A DNA stretch of 64,000 bases, from positions 151,904 through 215,903 of the forward strand of contig NZ_VTPU01000005.1 in assembly GCF_008274785.1 (NCBI RefSeq). Reading direction: 5' to 3'. The translations under genes were made by a program, and so were the position numbers. Under the pieces are notes generated by a model. The model was given only the letters and a program-made list of their open reading frames with translations, was not told the DNA's origin and made no database searches. This DNA comes from Halomonas eurihalina (lineage in GTDB: Bacteria > Pseudomonadota > Gammaproteobacteria > Pseudomonadales > Halomonadaceae). Position 1 is the first letter of the stretch. The number at the start of each line of letters is the position of its first letter. Shown piece after piece: positions 17,727 to 28,041 of the stretch.

Positions 17727-18416
17727 TCAGCTCGAGGACACGAGCAGGTCGCGCAGCGCTTCCCCGACGCCGGTGGCCGATTGCGGATTCTGTCCCGTCA
17801 CCAGCCGGCCGTCGGTGATCACCTGGGCCGTCCAGTCAGCAGCGGGGTGCAACTTCGCCCCACGCTCGGCAAGCGTCGATTCCAGCAGGAAGGGCACGAC
17901 GTCGGTGAGTCCGACCGCTTCTTCCTCGGCATCGGTGAAGGCCGCGACGTCCCGGCCGGCCACCAGATGAGTGCCGTCCGAGAGGGTCACGTTCACCAGG
18001 GCCGCGGGGCCATGGCAGACCGCTCCTACCACGCCGCCACGCTCCCAGATCGCTCGGGTCTTGTCGTGCACGGCGGTGCTGTCGGGAAAGTCCCACACGG
18101 CGCCATGCCCACCGGCGAAGAAGATCGTCGAGTAATTAGCGGGGTCGATCTCGGCAAGCACCTTGGTATGGCGGAGCCGTTCGCGGAAATCGGCATCGTT
18201 CCAGTAACGGGCGTTCGTCTCGTCCTCGAGATCGAAGCCATCCACGGGCGGTTCACCGCCCTGAATGGAAGCGAAATCCACCGGGATGCCTGCCGCCTCG
18301 AACACCGCCAGCGGATGCGTGACCTCGGACAGGAAGAACCCGGTCGGATCACCGCCCTCGCCCTTGGTGCCATGGCTGGTCATCACGATGAGAATCGGTT
18401 GGATCGCGTTACTCAT
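17727..18416 (-). CDS. DJ-1/PfpI family protein (Hsp31-like)
   Basis: A 229-residue class-I glutamine-amidotransferase-like protein of the DJ-1/PfpI superfamily. The nucleophile elbow is AVCHGPAAL (Cys with following His); FFAGGHGAVWDFPDS and the early acidic region resemble class II Hsp31-type members that act as glyoxalase III, protein deglycase or holding chaperone. No signal peptide, so cytoplasmic. It stands alone between the 47-residue ORF and a betaine-type binding-protein gene, both on the same strand. A role in carbonyl or oxidative stress is inferred from family and the nearby ahpCF genes. Confidence 0.85.
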   Translation of the reverse strand: MSNAIQPILIVMTSHGTKGEGGDPTGFFLSEVTHPLAVFEAAGIPVDFASIQGGEPPVDGFDLEDETNARYWNDADFRERLRHTKVLAEIDPANYSTIFFAGGHGAVWDFPDSTAVHDKTRAIWERGGVVGAVCHGPAALVNVTLSDGTHLVAGRDVAAFTDAEEEAVGLTDVVPFLLESTLAERGAKLHPAADWTAQVITDGRLVTGQNPQSATGVGEALRDLLVSSS

Positions 18417-18532
18417 GTTTCAACTCCTTCGAACAGGCAGCCCATGTGCCTATAGTGAGATGTACTCAGTAGGTGCGGGCATGCTCCCCCGAAAACAACG
18501 CTTCACCCGCCGTGTACCGGTCGCCCACAACG

Positions 18533-18565
18533 CAAGAGGGAGGTGCCAATGGCACCTCCCTCTTG
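18533..18565 (-). terminator. Strong hairpin terminator
   Basis: Perfect 15-bp inverted repeat CAAGAGGGAGGTGCC / GGCACCTCCCTCTTG with a 3-base loop, 35 bases after the stop of the binding-protein gene. The T-run is short, so some read-through is possible. Confidence 0.75.
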
Positions 18566-18599
18566 TCGTCACTTGCCTCAATGAACCAAGGCGTTTCAC

Positions 18600-19472
18600 T
18601 TACGACTCGGGCAGCCACTCCTGCACGACGTCCTGGTTCTCTTCGACCCATTTCTTGGCGTTCTCGTATGGGTCGGCGCCTTCTTCCTGGTTCATCAGCA
18701 TGACCTCGCCCATCTGCTCGGGCGTCCACGCGAAGGCATCGAGGATGGCATAGGCCTCCGACATGTCTTCCTTGAGCCCCTGGCGCACGATGGTGTTGAT
18801 GTGCTCGGCCCCGCCATAGACATTCTTGGGATCGTCCAGGTACTTGAGATCCCAGCGAGCAAACATCCAGTGCGGCGTCCAGCCGGTCACCACGACGTCC
18901 TCTTCATTCTGGATGGCCGACTGCAAGGCGGCGGTCATGGTGGCCCCGCTACCGCTGCGCAGGTCGAGATCCAGGCCATACTCGTCGACAACCTCCTCGC
19001 TTAGGCCCATCAAGCCGGCGCCAGGATCGATACCGATGATTTCGTTATTGAAGGTGTCGGCGTTGGCATTGAGTTCATCAATAGAATCGACATTGGTGTA
19101 CTCGGGCACCACCAGGCCGAGCTTAGTGCCCTCGAGGTTCGGGCCGAGATTCTCGACCTCGTCACCGACACGCTCCAGATAGTCGGCATGGGTCGTGGGC
19201 AGCCAGGCGGCGACGATGGCATCAGAATCGCCGCTGGCAACCGCCTGCCACATGGCAGCGGCGGACAATGAGGTCAGCTCGACATCGTAACCGGCCTGCT
19301 CCAGCACGGCGCGAACCACGTTGGTAGAGGCGACTTCCGAGGACCACTCGACATATCCCAGTTCCACGGTTCCCTTGTCCTGGGCCTGGACGGTACCGGC
19401 AGCGAGAGCACTTCCGGCGGCCAAGGCGAGGCCAGCAATGCGAAGGCTGTGACTCATGGGTTGCTTGGTCAT
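18600..19472 (-). CDS. Glycine betaine/proline-type ABC transporter substrate-binding protein (orphan)
   Basis: A 290-residue periplasmic protein with a signal peptide ending near VQAQDKG and the OpuAC/ProX-type fold: YVEWSSEVASTNVVRAVLE, WQAVASGDSDAIVAAWLP and VVVTGWTPHWMFARWDLKYL, which supplies aromatic residues for the quaternary-ammonium cage. The expected role is binding betaine or another compatible solute, fitting a halophile. No ATPase or permease gene is adjacent, and a terminator follows, so it must work with a system encoded elsewhere or act as a spare receptor. Confidence 0.87.
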   Translation of the reverse strand: MTKQPMSHSLRIAGLALAAGSALAAGTVQAQDKGTVELGYVEWSSEVASTNVVRAVLEQAGYDVELTSLSAAAMWQAVASGDSDAIVAAWLPTTHADYLERVGDEVENLGPNLEGTKLGLVVPEYTNVDSIDELNANADTFNNEIIGIDPGAGLMGLSEEVVDEYGLDLDLRSGSGATMTAALQSAIQNEEDVVVTGWTPHWMFARWDLKYLDDPKNVYGGAEHINTIVRQGLKEDMSEAYAILDAFAWTPEQMGEVMLMNQEEGADPYENAKKWVEENQDVVQEWLPES

Positions 19473-19671
19473 CTGGTTTGCCTTTATTGGAGATGTCTCT
19501 CAAGGATGCAGACGCATGCGAAGGTATGCAAGCTGGCACCCGCGATGGTGCCGTGACTTCAGGACGCGAGTGGCTGGCGCAACAATGAGGCTCGATCATC
19601 GAATGGCATGGTGCGCACAACGAAAAACGGCCACCGCTGCTGTGAGCTGGTGGCCGTTTCTACTGCGATTC

Positions 19672-19748
19672 TGGCGCGCCCTAAAGGATTCGAACCTTTG
19701 ACCTTCGCCTCCGGAGGGCGACGCTCTATCCAGCTGAGCTAAGGGCGC
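19672..19748 (-). tRNA. tRNA-Arg (anticodon CCG)
   Basis: A complete 77-nt cloverleaf on the minus strand. Acceptor GCGCCCT pairs with AGGGCGC, then discriminator G and an encoded CCA (19674-19672). D-arm TAGCTCAGCTGGATAGAGC, anticodon stem-loop TCGCC-CTCCGGA-GGCGA with anticodon CCG, and T-arm GGTTCGAATCC are all present. Confidence 0.95.
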
Positions 19749-19908
19749 GGATTTTCTGCTTGTCGGAGCCTCGTTCACTCCGCTCGCCGGCAGCGCTGCG
19801 CGCTGCTGACGCTCCCCTCAGGCGTTGCCTTCGGGTCCTGCCGATCGCCTTGCATGGCGCTCGGCGCTCCACCGGGCAGAAGGCGTGCTTCTGCTGCTCC
19901 GGCTACGC

Positions 19909-19927
19909 CCAGCTGAGCTAAGGGCGC
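19909..19927 (-). repeat. Partial copy of the tRNA-Arg 5' end
   Basis: The 19 bases here are identical to 19730-19748, the acceptor 5' strand and D-stem of tRNA-Arg(CCG), in the same orientation and 161 bp upstream of it. No other tRNA parts follow. It may be a remnant of a tandem tRNA gene or of a tRNA-directed insertion. The rest of 19749-20145 holds the cytochrome c5 promoter (TATACT near 20054) and GC-rich inverted-repeat-like DNA without a gene. Confidence 0.7.
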
Positions 19928-20145
19928 TTGATGCCTGACAGCGATTGCGCTAAGGCGGGCGTTATCCTACCTTGCCGCCTGGCGGCTGTCCACCCGGACG
20001 GGCGCTGTGCTTTGAGGTGTCAGCGCGTTTTTCCGCTTTTGCCGATGCTGGTTATACTGACCACCATCGCATGGCCGTTCCGGTTGCGTTGCGCGCGGCT
20101 CGAATGCCGACCGTGACGGCGCCCAATAACAAGAGAGGTGGCACA

Positions 20146-20589
20146 GTGAAGTCCAGCAAGCTGATCGTGGGGTGCCTGGCCACCCTCGGCCTGACGGGCC
20201 TGACCTTCGCCCAGGAAGACGCGAGTCACGATGCCATTGCCAAGCGCCTGGCACCCGTGGGAGATCTCTGTCTGCAGGGCCAGGACTGCGGGACCAGTAC
20301 GTCCTCGGCCGGAGGTGGCGATACCAGTGCAGGGAGTGGAGACGGCAACATCGATGGGCAGGCCATCTACGAGTCTATATGCACGTCCTGCCATGCTACC
20401 GGCGTGGCCAATGCACCGAAGATGGGCGACACCGAGGCCTGGTCGCAACGCCTGGAGAAGGGCACAGATACGCTCTATACCCACGTCATCGACGGTTTCA
20501 ATGCCATGCCGCCCAAGGGGGGCGATCCCAGTCTTTCCGACGCCGAAGTCAAGGCGGCCGTCGATTACCTGCTCGAAGAATCGCAGTAG
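20146..20589 (+). CDS. Cytochrome c5 family protein
   Basis: A 147-residue periplasmic monohaem cytochrome. The GTG start follows AGAGAGG and begins a signal peptide (KSSKLIVGCLATLGLTG, cleavage near TFAQ). A low-complexity Gly/Ser/Thr linker leads to the haem domain with CTSCH (attachment and axial His) and the axial Met in NAMPPKGG near the C-terminus, typical of cytochrome c5. Two more cysteines in DLCLQGQDC lie before the linker and could form a disulfide. It probably passes electrons in the respiratory chain. Confidence 0.9.
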   Translation: MKSSKLIVGCLATLGLTGLTFAQEDASHDAIAKRLAPVGDLCLQGQDCGTSTSSAGGGDTSAGSGDGNIDGQAIYESICTSCHATGVANAPKMGDTEAWSQRLEKGTDTLYTHVIDGFNAMPPKGGDPSLSDAEVKAAVDYLLEESQ

Positions 20590-20694
20590 CCAGGCCAGGC
20601 ACAACTTTCGGGGCCTCTTGCCACCCATAGAGGCTTGTCCGGGGAAGCCTGCAAAGGCGCTGTAAATCCCTCGCAGGGTTCGCGCCAGGCGCTA

Positions 20695-22748
<2,054 letters not shown>

Positions 22749-22752
<4 letters not shown>

Positions 22753-23237
22753 GGCGGACTCCCGGTCGTCGGCACTTGGGCGCCGTCGAAGTCGAGCTGA
22801 CGCCAGGCCTCATAGACCAGGATGGCGCAGGCATTGGAAAGGTTCAGGCTGCGGCTTTCGGGGAGCATGGGAATGCGCAGCCGCTGCGCTTCCGGCAGGG
22901 CATCGAGCATCGTCTGGGGCAGACCACGGGTCTCGGGGCCGAACACCAGGGCATCGCCCGGACCATAAGCCGGCTCGTGATAGCCGGTGCGACCGCGCGT
23001 GGAGACGGCGAAGACCCGCCGGGGCGACACCGCCTCGATGAAGGTGTCCCAATCCCGATGCACACGGACCCTGGCCCATTCGTGATAATCGAGCCCGGCG
23101 CGGCGCAGGCGCTTGTCGTCGAGCTCGAAACCGAGCGGTTCGATCAAGTGAAGGCGGAATCCGGTATTGGCGCACAGCCTGATCAAATTGCCCGTATTGG
23201 GCGGAATCTCGGGCTGGAAAAGCACCACATCGAGCAT
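22749..23237 (-). CDS. trmL: tRNA (cytidine(34)-2'-O)-methyltransferase
   Basis: A 162-residue SPOUT methyltransferase that 2'-O-methylates wobble position 34 of tRNA-Leu species. The N-terminus LFQPEIPPNTGNLIRLCANTG is the family motif with catalytic Arg; the C-terminal knot has VFGPETRGLP and the cofactor loop with RSLNLSNACAILVYEAWRQ. Length equals the minimal TrmL. It is coupled to rep through an ATGA overlap. Confidence 0.95.
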
Positions 23238-23284
23238 AGTCGGCTACCTGGGGTCGAACGCCGACGAGGCACGGCTGACCTCGT

Positions 23285-23977
23285 TCAGCTGGCGGTCACG
23301 CCGTAGCGATCACGGTAATCGCGGATGGCCTCGGCATGGCCCCGCAATGCCTCGCCGGCATGGACTTCGAGGTATTCGAGCACCATGTCCAGGTTAACGA
23401 TGCTGACCACCGGCATGCCGTAGGCCGCTTCGACCTGCTGGATAGCGCTGCGAGCGTCGCCGTCATCGCCGCCGCGCTCCTGGCGATCCAGCGCCACCAC
23501 GACCCCGGCAGCCCCAGCCCCGGCATTCTCGATCAGGCCCATTACCTCACGGATAGCTGTGCCGGCGGTGATGACATCGTCGATGATCAGGATGCGGCCA
23601 GCGAGCTCGGCGCCAACGATATTGCCGCCCTCGCCATGCGCCTTCGCCTCCTTGCGATTGAACGCATAAGGCAAGTCGCGGTCATGATGATCGGCCAGTG
23701 CCACGGCAGTGGTGGCCGCCAATGGGATACCCTTGTAGGCAGGGCCGAACAGGACATCAGCCTCCAGACCGCTGTCGGCGATGGCCTGGGCGTAGAAGCG
23801 GCCCAGTTGAGCAAGGGCAGCACCGGACTTGAACAAACCAGCGTTGAAGAAATACGGACTGACCCGGCCGGACTTGAGGGTGAACTCGCCGAAGCGGAGC
23901 ACGCCTTGCTCGATGGCGAACGCGATGAACGCCTGTTGATACGGTTGCAGGGACGATGCGACTCGATGATCCGCCAC
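23285..23977 (-). CDS. pyrE: Orotate phosphoribosyltransferase
   Basis: A 230-residue type-I phosphoribosyltransferase converting orotate and PRPP to OMP in pyrimidine synthesis. [19 protein letters not shown], the flexible-loop [13 protein letters not shown] and the PRPP motif [14 protein letters not shown] are present. The start is GTG 23977, favoured by AGGAGG 4 bases before it; an ATG 21 bases upstream also lies in frame. It is divergent from crc, the same neighbour as in pseudomonads. Confidence 0.96.
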   Translation of the reverse strand: MADHRVASSLQPYQQAFIAFAIEQGVLRFGEFTLKSGRVSPYFFNAGLFKSGAALAQLGRFYAQAIADSGLEADVLFGPAYKGIPLAATTAVALADHHDRDLPYAFNRKEAKAHGEGGNIVGAELAGRILIIDDVITAGTAIREVMGLIENAGAGAAGVVVALDRQERGGDDGDARSAIQQVEAAYGMPVVSIVNLDMVLEYLEVHAGEALRGHAEAIRDYRDRYGVTAS

Positions 23978-24068
23978 GGGGCCTCCTATCACGTTCATGG
24001 ACCGATGCCATTTACCCAAACGTCGAAACGTCGGGTATCGTACACGCGCGACGCAAAAGGGACCATGT

Positions 24069-24836
24069 ATGAAAATCGCCACCATCAATGTCAACGGCAT
24101 TCGCGAGGCAGTCGGCCGAGGTTTTCTCGACTGGCTAGCTAACCAGGACGCCGACGTCGTCTGCGTGCAGAACCTCAAGGCCAAGAGCTTCGAGCTCGAC
24201 GACAGCATCCTCTACCCGGAAGGCTACGAAGGCTACTTCCTCGACGCCGAGCAGGACGGCTTCTCGGGTGTTGGCCTCTATTGCCGCAAGATTCCCAAGG
24301 CGATCATGTACGGCCTGGGCTTCCCGCAGTGCGATCATGAGGCGCGCTTTCTGCAAGCCGACTACGACCGTTTCAGCATCGCCTCCTTCCTGATGCCCGA
24401 CGGCAGCGACCCGGCCGCCAAGCAGAACTTCATGGCGCAGTATCAGGAATACCTGACCAAGATGGCGCGCAAGCGCCGCGAGTACATCATCTGCGGTACC
24501 TGGCACATCGCCCACAAGACCATTGACCTGGAGAACTGGGCGGACAACCAGACCACCCCGGGCTTCAAGCCCGAGGAACGTGCCTGGATGGACCAGGTAT
24601 TCGGCCCGACCGGCTTCATCGACACCTTCCGCGAGATCAACCGCGACGCCGGTGAATACACCTGGTGGCCGGCACTCGACCAGGACCAGCCGCGCGAACG
24701 CCAGGAGGGCTGGCGCATCGACTATCAGATCGTTGGACCCAACTTCCGCCGCCATGTGGTGGACGCCTGGATCGACTACGACGCCACCTTCTCCGAGTAC
24801 GCGCCGCTGATCGTCGAGTACGACCTGACACTCTGA
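24069..24836 (+). CDS. crc: Catabolite repression control protein Crc (nuclease-dead ExoIII homologue)
   Basis: A 255-residue protein with the exonuclease III/EEP fold but without its catalytic residues. The metal-binding VQETK motif reads VQNLK (Asn35 in place of Glu), the GDFN motif reads CGTWHIAH, and the C-terminal SDH reads SEYAPL. Pseudomonas Crc shows the same losses and similar sequence ([34 protein letters not shown]), and there too lies between pyrE and rph. Crc stabilises Hfq on A-rich target mRNAs to repress use of poorer carbon sources. AAGGGA precedes ATG 24069. Confidence 0.88.
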   Translation: MKIATINVNGIREAVGRGFLDWLANQDADVVCVQNLKAKSFELDDSILYPEGYEGYFLDAEQDGFSGVGLYCRKIPKAIMYGLGFPQCDHEARFLQADYDRFSIASFLMPDGSDPAAKQNFMAQYQEYLTKMARKRREYIICGTWHIAHKTIDLENWADNQTTPGFKPEERAWMDQVFGPTGFIDTFREINRDAGEYTWWPALDQDQPRERQEGWRIDYQIVGPNFRRHVVDAWIDYDATFSEYAPLIVEYDLTL

Positions 24837-24871
24837 CGCGCCTCCCTACGTCGCTATCGTGCTGCCGCGCG

Positions 24872-24906
24872 ATGCAATACGCCGGCCAGTGGCCGGCGTA
24901 TTGCAT
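24872..24906. terminator. Bidirectional terminator between crc and rph
   Basis: Perfect 16-bp stem ATGCAATACGCCGGCC / GGCCGGCGTATTGCAT with a 3-base loop, between two converging genes. Confidence 0.85.
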
Positions 24907-24971
24907 TCGGGAAGCCTTGATCTGCCGTGCCCGCGGCCCGGAGCAGCGCGCCCGACGATCTGAGCCAGACC

Positions 24972-25709
24972 TCAGCGACGGATGCCCAGTGCCTCACGCT
25001 GATGGTCGAACAATTCTCCACCGGCCTTCTCGGCGAGGTCGAGCATGGCGTTGAGTTCGGCGCGGCTATAGGTGCCCGACTCGGCGGTGCCCTGCACCTC
25101 GATCAGTTCGCCGTTCTCGGCCATCACCACATTCATGTCGGTACCGGCGCGGCTGTCCTCCGGATAGTCCAGATCGACCACCGGCGTGCCCTGATAGATC
25201 CCCACCGATACCGAACTGATCAACTGATGGAAGGGATCGCCCTTGATCAGCTTCTCGCGCTGCAGATAGCGCACGGCATCCACCAGGGCCACGCAGCCGC
25301 CGGTGATGGCCGCCGTGCGGGTACCGCCATCTGCCTGAATGACATCGCAGTCCACGGTGATGGTGAACTCACCGAGTTTCTTGAGGTTAATCGAGGCGCG
25401 CAGCGAGCGGCCGATCAAGCGCTGAATCTCCACCGTGCGGCCACCCTGCTTGCCGCGGCTGGCCTCGCGACCGCCCCGGGTGTGCGTGGCCCTCGGCAGC
25501 ATGCCGTACTCGGCGGTCACCCAGCCCTGCTTCTTGCCACGCAGCCAGCGCGGCACGCCGGCCTCGACACTGGCATTGCACAACACACGCGTATCGCCGA
25601 ACTCCACCAGCACCGATCCCTCGGCATGACGGGTGTAGTCGCGGGTCAGGCGAATATCGCGGGTCTGATCGGTCGCGCGTCCGCTGGGACGCCGGATGTC
25701 CGAGGGCAT
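24972..25709 (-). CDS. rph: Ribonuclease PH
   Basis: A 245-residue phosphorolytic 3'-5' exoribonuclease that trims tRNA precursors. It begins [19 protein letters not shown], with [20 protein letters not shown], the RNA-binding Arg-rich region [20 protein letters not shown] and the phosphate-site [13 protein letters not shown] 25709 is preferred since AGAGAGG lies 4 bases upstream and family members start there. It is divergent from yicC. Confidence 0.96.
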   Translation of the reverse strand: MPSDIRRPSGRATDQTRDIRLTRDYTRHAEGSVLVEFGDTRVLCNASVEAGVPRWLRGKKQGWVTAEYGMLPRATHTRGGREASRGKQGGRTVEIQRLIGRSLRASINLKKLGEFTITVDCDVIQADGGTRTAAITGGCVALVDAVRYLQREKLIKGDPFHQLISSVSVGIYQGTPVVDLDYPEDSRAGTDMNVVMAENGELIEVQGTAESGTYSRAELNAMLDLAEKAGGELFDHQREALGIRR

Positions 25710-25890
25710 GGCACCTCTCTTGCTGTTGGCTGTAAGGGAATCAGATACGAACGGAATGGGCACATTCTACACGCTCCACCACAAGAATCGTGGCCATTCC
25801 GGGAAAACCCCCACCCACGACGGACCCCAGGCATTTGCCGTGGGTTTCCCTTACACTGCCAGTTTCACCGACCGCCGACCGGAGTCTGAC

Positions 25891-26754
25891 ATGGTCCACA
25901 GCATGACGGCCTTTTCCCGGCAGGACCTGGATGCCGACTGGGGGTACCTGCAACTGGAGCTGCGCTCGGTCAACCAGCGCTATCTCGAACCCCATTTCCG
26001 CCTGCCCGAAACGCTGCGCGACCTCGAGCCCCACTTTCGGGAGGCCCTGCGCGGCCGACTGGCGCGCGGCAAGATCGAGTGTCACCTGCGCTTCACGCCC
26101 GCTGGCGGCGATGCTCGGTTGACCGTCAACCGCACTCGCCTGGCCACCCTCGCCACGGCGCTGGCCGAAGTGCGCGAAAACGTGCCCGAGGCCGCCATGC
26201 CCGACGCCCTGGCGCTGCTCGACCACCCGGGAGTGCTGGACGCTCCCGGTCCTGACATGGAGATCGTCAAGTCCGAGGCTCGCGCCCTCTTCCGCAGCGC
26301 TCTGGATGACTTGGAGGCCGGCCGTGCCCGTGAAGGCGACAAGCTCGCCGCCCTGATCGACGAACGCCTCGATGCCATCCTCGAGCAGATCGCCGAGGTT
26401 CACCGCCTACTGCCCGATATCCTGGCGCGCCAACGCGACCAGCTCCACGAGCGGCTGGAAAGCGCCAAGGCCGAGCTCGAACCGCAACGCCTCGAAGCCG
26501 AGATGGTCCTCGTCGCCCAGAAGGCCGACGTCGCTGAAGAACTCGACCGCCTCGAGACGCACGTCGCCGAGGTGAGGCGCCAATTGGCCAGCAAAGGGCC
26601 GATCGGCCGACGACTGGACTTCCTGATGCAAGAACTCAACCGCGAGGCCAACACCCTGTCGTCCAAGTCCATCGTCGCCGACACCACTCGCTGCGCCGTG
26701 GAACTCAAGGTGTTGATCGAACAGATGCGCGAGCAGATTCAGAATATTGAGTGA
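25891..26754 (+). CDS. yicC: YicC-type endoribonuclease
   Basis: A 287-residue protein of the YicC/YloC family of endoribonucleases, implicated in sRNA and mRNA turnover. The N-terminal motif MVHSMTAFSRQ and LELRSVNQRYLEPHFRLPE and the C-terminal RRLDFLMQELNREANTLSSK are hallmarks. GGAG precedes the ATG by 6 bases. The gene is intact, but degraded copies of its last 66 bp occur at 27971-28036 and 34436-34489. In related genomes gmk follows directly; here it is 10 kb away. Confidence 0.93.
   Translation: MVHSMTAFSRQDLDADWGYLQLELRSVNQRYLEPHFRLPETLRDLEPHFREALRGRLARGKIECHLRFTPAGGDARLTVNRTRLATLATALAEVRENVPEAAMPDALALLDHPGVLDAPGPDMEIVKSEARALFRSALDDLEAGRAREGDKLAALIDERLDAILEQIAEVHRLLPDILARQRDQLHERLESAKAELEPQRLEAEMVLVAQKADVAEELDRLETHVAEVRRQLASKGPIGRRLDFLMQELNREANTLSSKSIVADTTRCAVELKVLIEQMREQIQNIE
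26689..26754 (+). repeat. yicC 3'-end repeat, copy A (inside intact yicC)
   Basis: These 66 bp encode the last 21 residues and stop of yicC (CGCTGCGCC ... ATTGAGTGA). Copy B matches over the full 66 bp at 54 positions by hand count; copy C matches with a 12-bp in-frame deletion. Similarity to C continues past the stop (CCAACCACATCGTGAA against CCAAGCACGTCACGAA). Confidence 0.85.
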
Positions 26755-26926
26755 TGGCGGCCCAACCACATCGTGAATGCGATGCGATGCATAGAAGGTC
26801 GACTTTCGAGCATCGTGTCATTGCGGCATCATATGCCTCTCTCAACGCGACGGCGCCCGACGCCTCGCGACAATCAGAGTCGCATTTCAGCGGCCGTTAA
26901 TTGATCCTTCAACGCCTGGAATACAC

Positions 26927-27877
26927 ATGGCCACCTTCGAACGCATCAACCGCCTGTTTCCCGTCTGGGCCATCCTGCTGGCGGTCATCGCGGCCCTTGT
27001 GCCGGAGTTTTTCACTGGGCTGGCCGGCTATATCAAGACACTGCTGGTAGTCATCATGTTCGCCATGGGACTGACACTCACCAAGGGCGATTTCGCGCGC
27101 GTGGTGAAATCGCCCAAGCCGATCGCCGTGGGCGTGCTCCTGCAGTTCCTGGTGATGCCGCTGGCAGCGTTATTGATCTCAAGGCTGTTGGGTCTCTCCA
27201 CCGAATTGACCATTGGCATGGTGCTGGTGGGCGCCACGGCAGGCGGTACGTCATCCAACGTGATGACCTGGTTGGCCGGCGGGCATGTGGCACTGTCGGT
27301 GTCGATGACCATGGTTTCAACCTTGATCTCGGTCTTTGCCACGCCGTTGCTCACGCTGCTGCTGTTGGGCCAGAGCATCGAGGTGCCTGTTATGGGAATG
27401 CTGATGAGCATCGGCCAATTGGTGGTGGCCCCCATCATGCTGGGCGTGGTGATCCACCATTTCCTGGGGACACATATCCAGCGTGTGGAACCGGCTCTGG
27501 CGACGTTGGCCATGGCGTCCATCGTCTTGATCATCGCCATCGTGGTGGCACTCAATGCCGGACGACTGACTACCTTGGGGCCGATCGTGGCGCTGGCGGT
27601 CATCGCGCATAATGGCATCGGTCTCGCCGCGGGGTACGGTCTGGCGCGGTTGCTGCGCTTCGACACGCGCACTGCACGTACCATCGCCTTCGAGGTCGGC
27701 CTGCAGAACTCCGGGCTGGCGGTGACACTGGCCAACCAGTTCTTCAGTGCCGGCGCGGCACTGCCCGGGGCTCTGTTCTCAGTATGGCACAACGTGTCCG
27801 GCTCACTACTGGCCGGTTACTGGAAGCACCGACACGCCTCGAATGCGCCACCTGCGGCTACCACACCACGTGGATGA
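26927..27877 (+). CDS. Bile acid:sodium symporter (BASS) family transporter
   Basis: A 316-residue membrane protein with about ten hydrophobic segments. The family core motifs LLVVIMFAMGLTLTKGDFARV, GATAGGTSSNVMTWLAGGHVALSV and FEVGLQNSGLAVTLANQFF, which form the crossing Na+-binding helices, are intact. Bacterial relatives move bile acids, pantothenate/ketopantoate or other organic anions; the substrate is unknown. It lies between repeat copies A and B, has the high GC of the chromosome and ends at its own terminator, so it may be an older part of the insertion or a native gene. Confidence 0.88.
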   Translation: MATFERINRLFPVWAILLAVIAALVPEFFTGLAGYIKTLLVVIMFAMGLTLTKGDFARVVKSPKPIAVGVLLQFLVMPLAALLISRLLGLSTELTIGMVLVGATAGGTSSNVMTWLAGGHVALSVSMTMVSTLISVFATPLLTLLLLGQSIEVPVMGMLMSIGQLVVAPIMLGVVIHHFLGTHIQRVEPALATLAMASIVLIIAIVVALNAGRLTTLGPIVALAVIAHNGIGLAAGYGLARLLRFDTRTARTIAFEVGLQNSGLAVTLANQFFSAGAALPGALFSVWHNVSGSLLAGYWKHRHASNAPPAATTPRG

Positions 27878-27883
27878 CACCCC

Positions 27884-27913
27884 GGCCGGGCATGCTGACA
27901 TGCTCGGCCTTTT
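27884..27913 (+). terminator. Terminator after the BASS transporter
   Basis: 11-bp stem GGCCGGGCATG / CATGCTCGGCC (one G-T), loop CTGA, then TTTTC, starting 6 bases after the stop. Confidence 0.85.
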
Positions 27914-27970
27914 CACCCCAGCCTGAGCGTTCATGTCCGCCCCCTCGTGGCGCCAACGGCCACCGCCACC

Positions 27971-28036
27971 CGCTGCGCCGCGGAGCTAAAGGTGCCGATT
28001 GAATAAATGTGCGAGTAGATTCAGAACATCGAGTGA
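27971..28036 (+). repeat. yicC 3'-end repeat, copy B (degraded)
   Basis: Collinear over 66 bp with the yicC 3' end, 12 mismatches and no gap. In the yicC frame it reads RCAAELKVPIE, then stop, MCE, stop, IQNIE, stop, so it no longer codes. Its first 32 bases differ from copy C at only one position, closer than either is to yicC. It ends 5 bp before the DUF3883 gene. Confidence 0.85.
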
Positions 28037-28041
28037 ATATC

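Noticed and set aside
24069..24836. Annotation as an active exodeoxyribonuclease III (xthA)
   Set aside because: All three catalytic motifs are substituted and gene order matches crc; an active nuclease call would be wrong.
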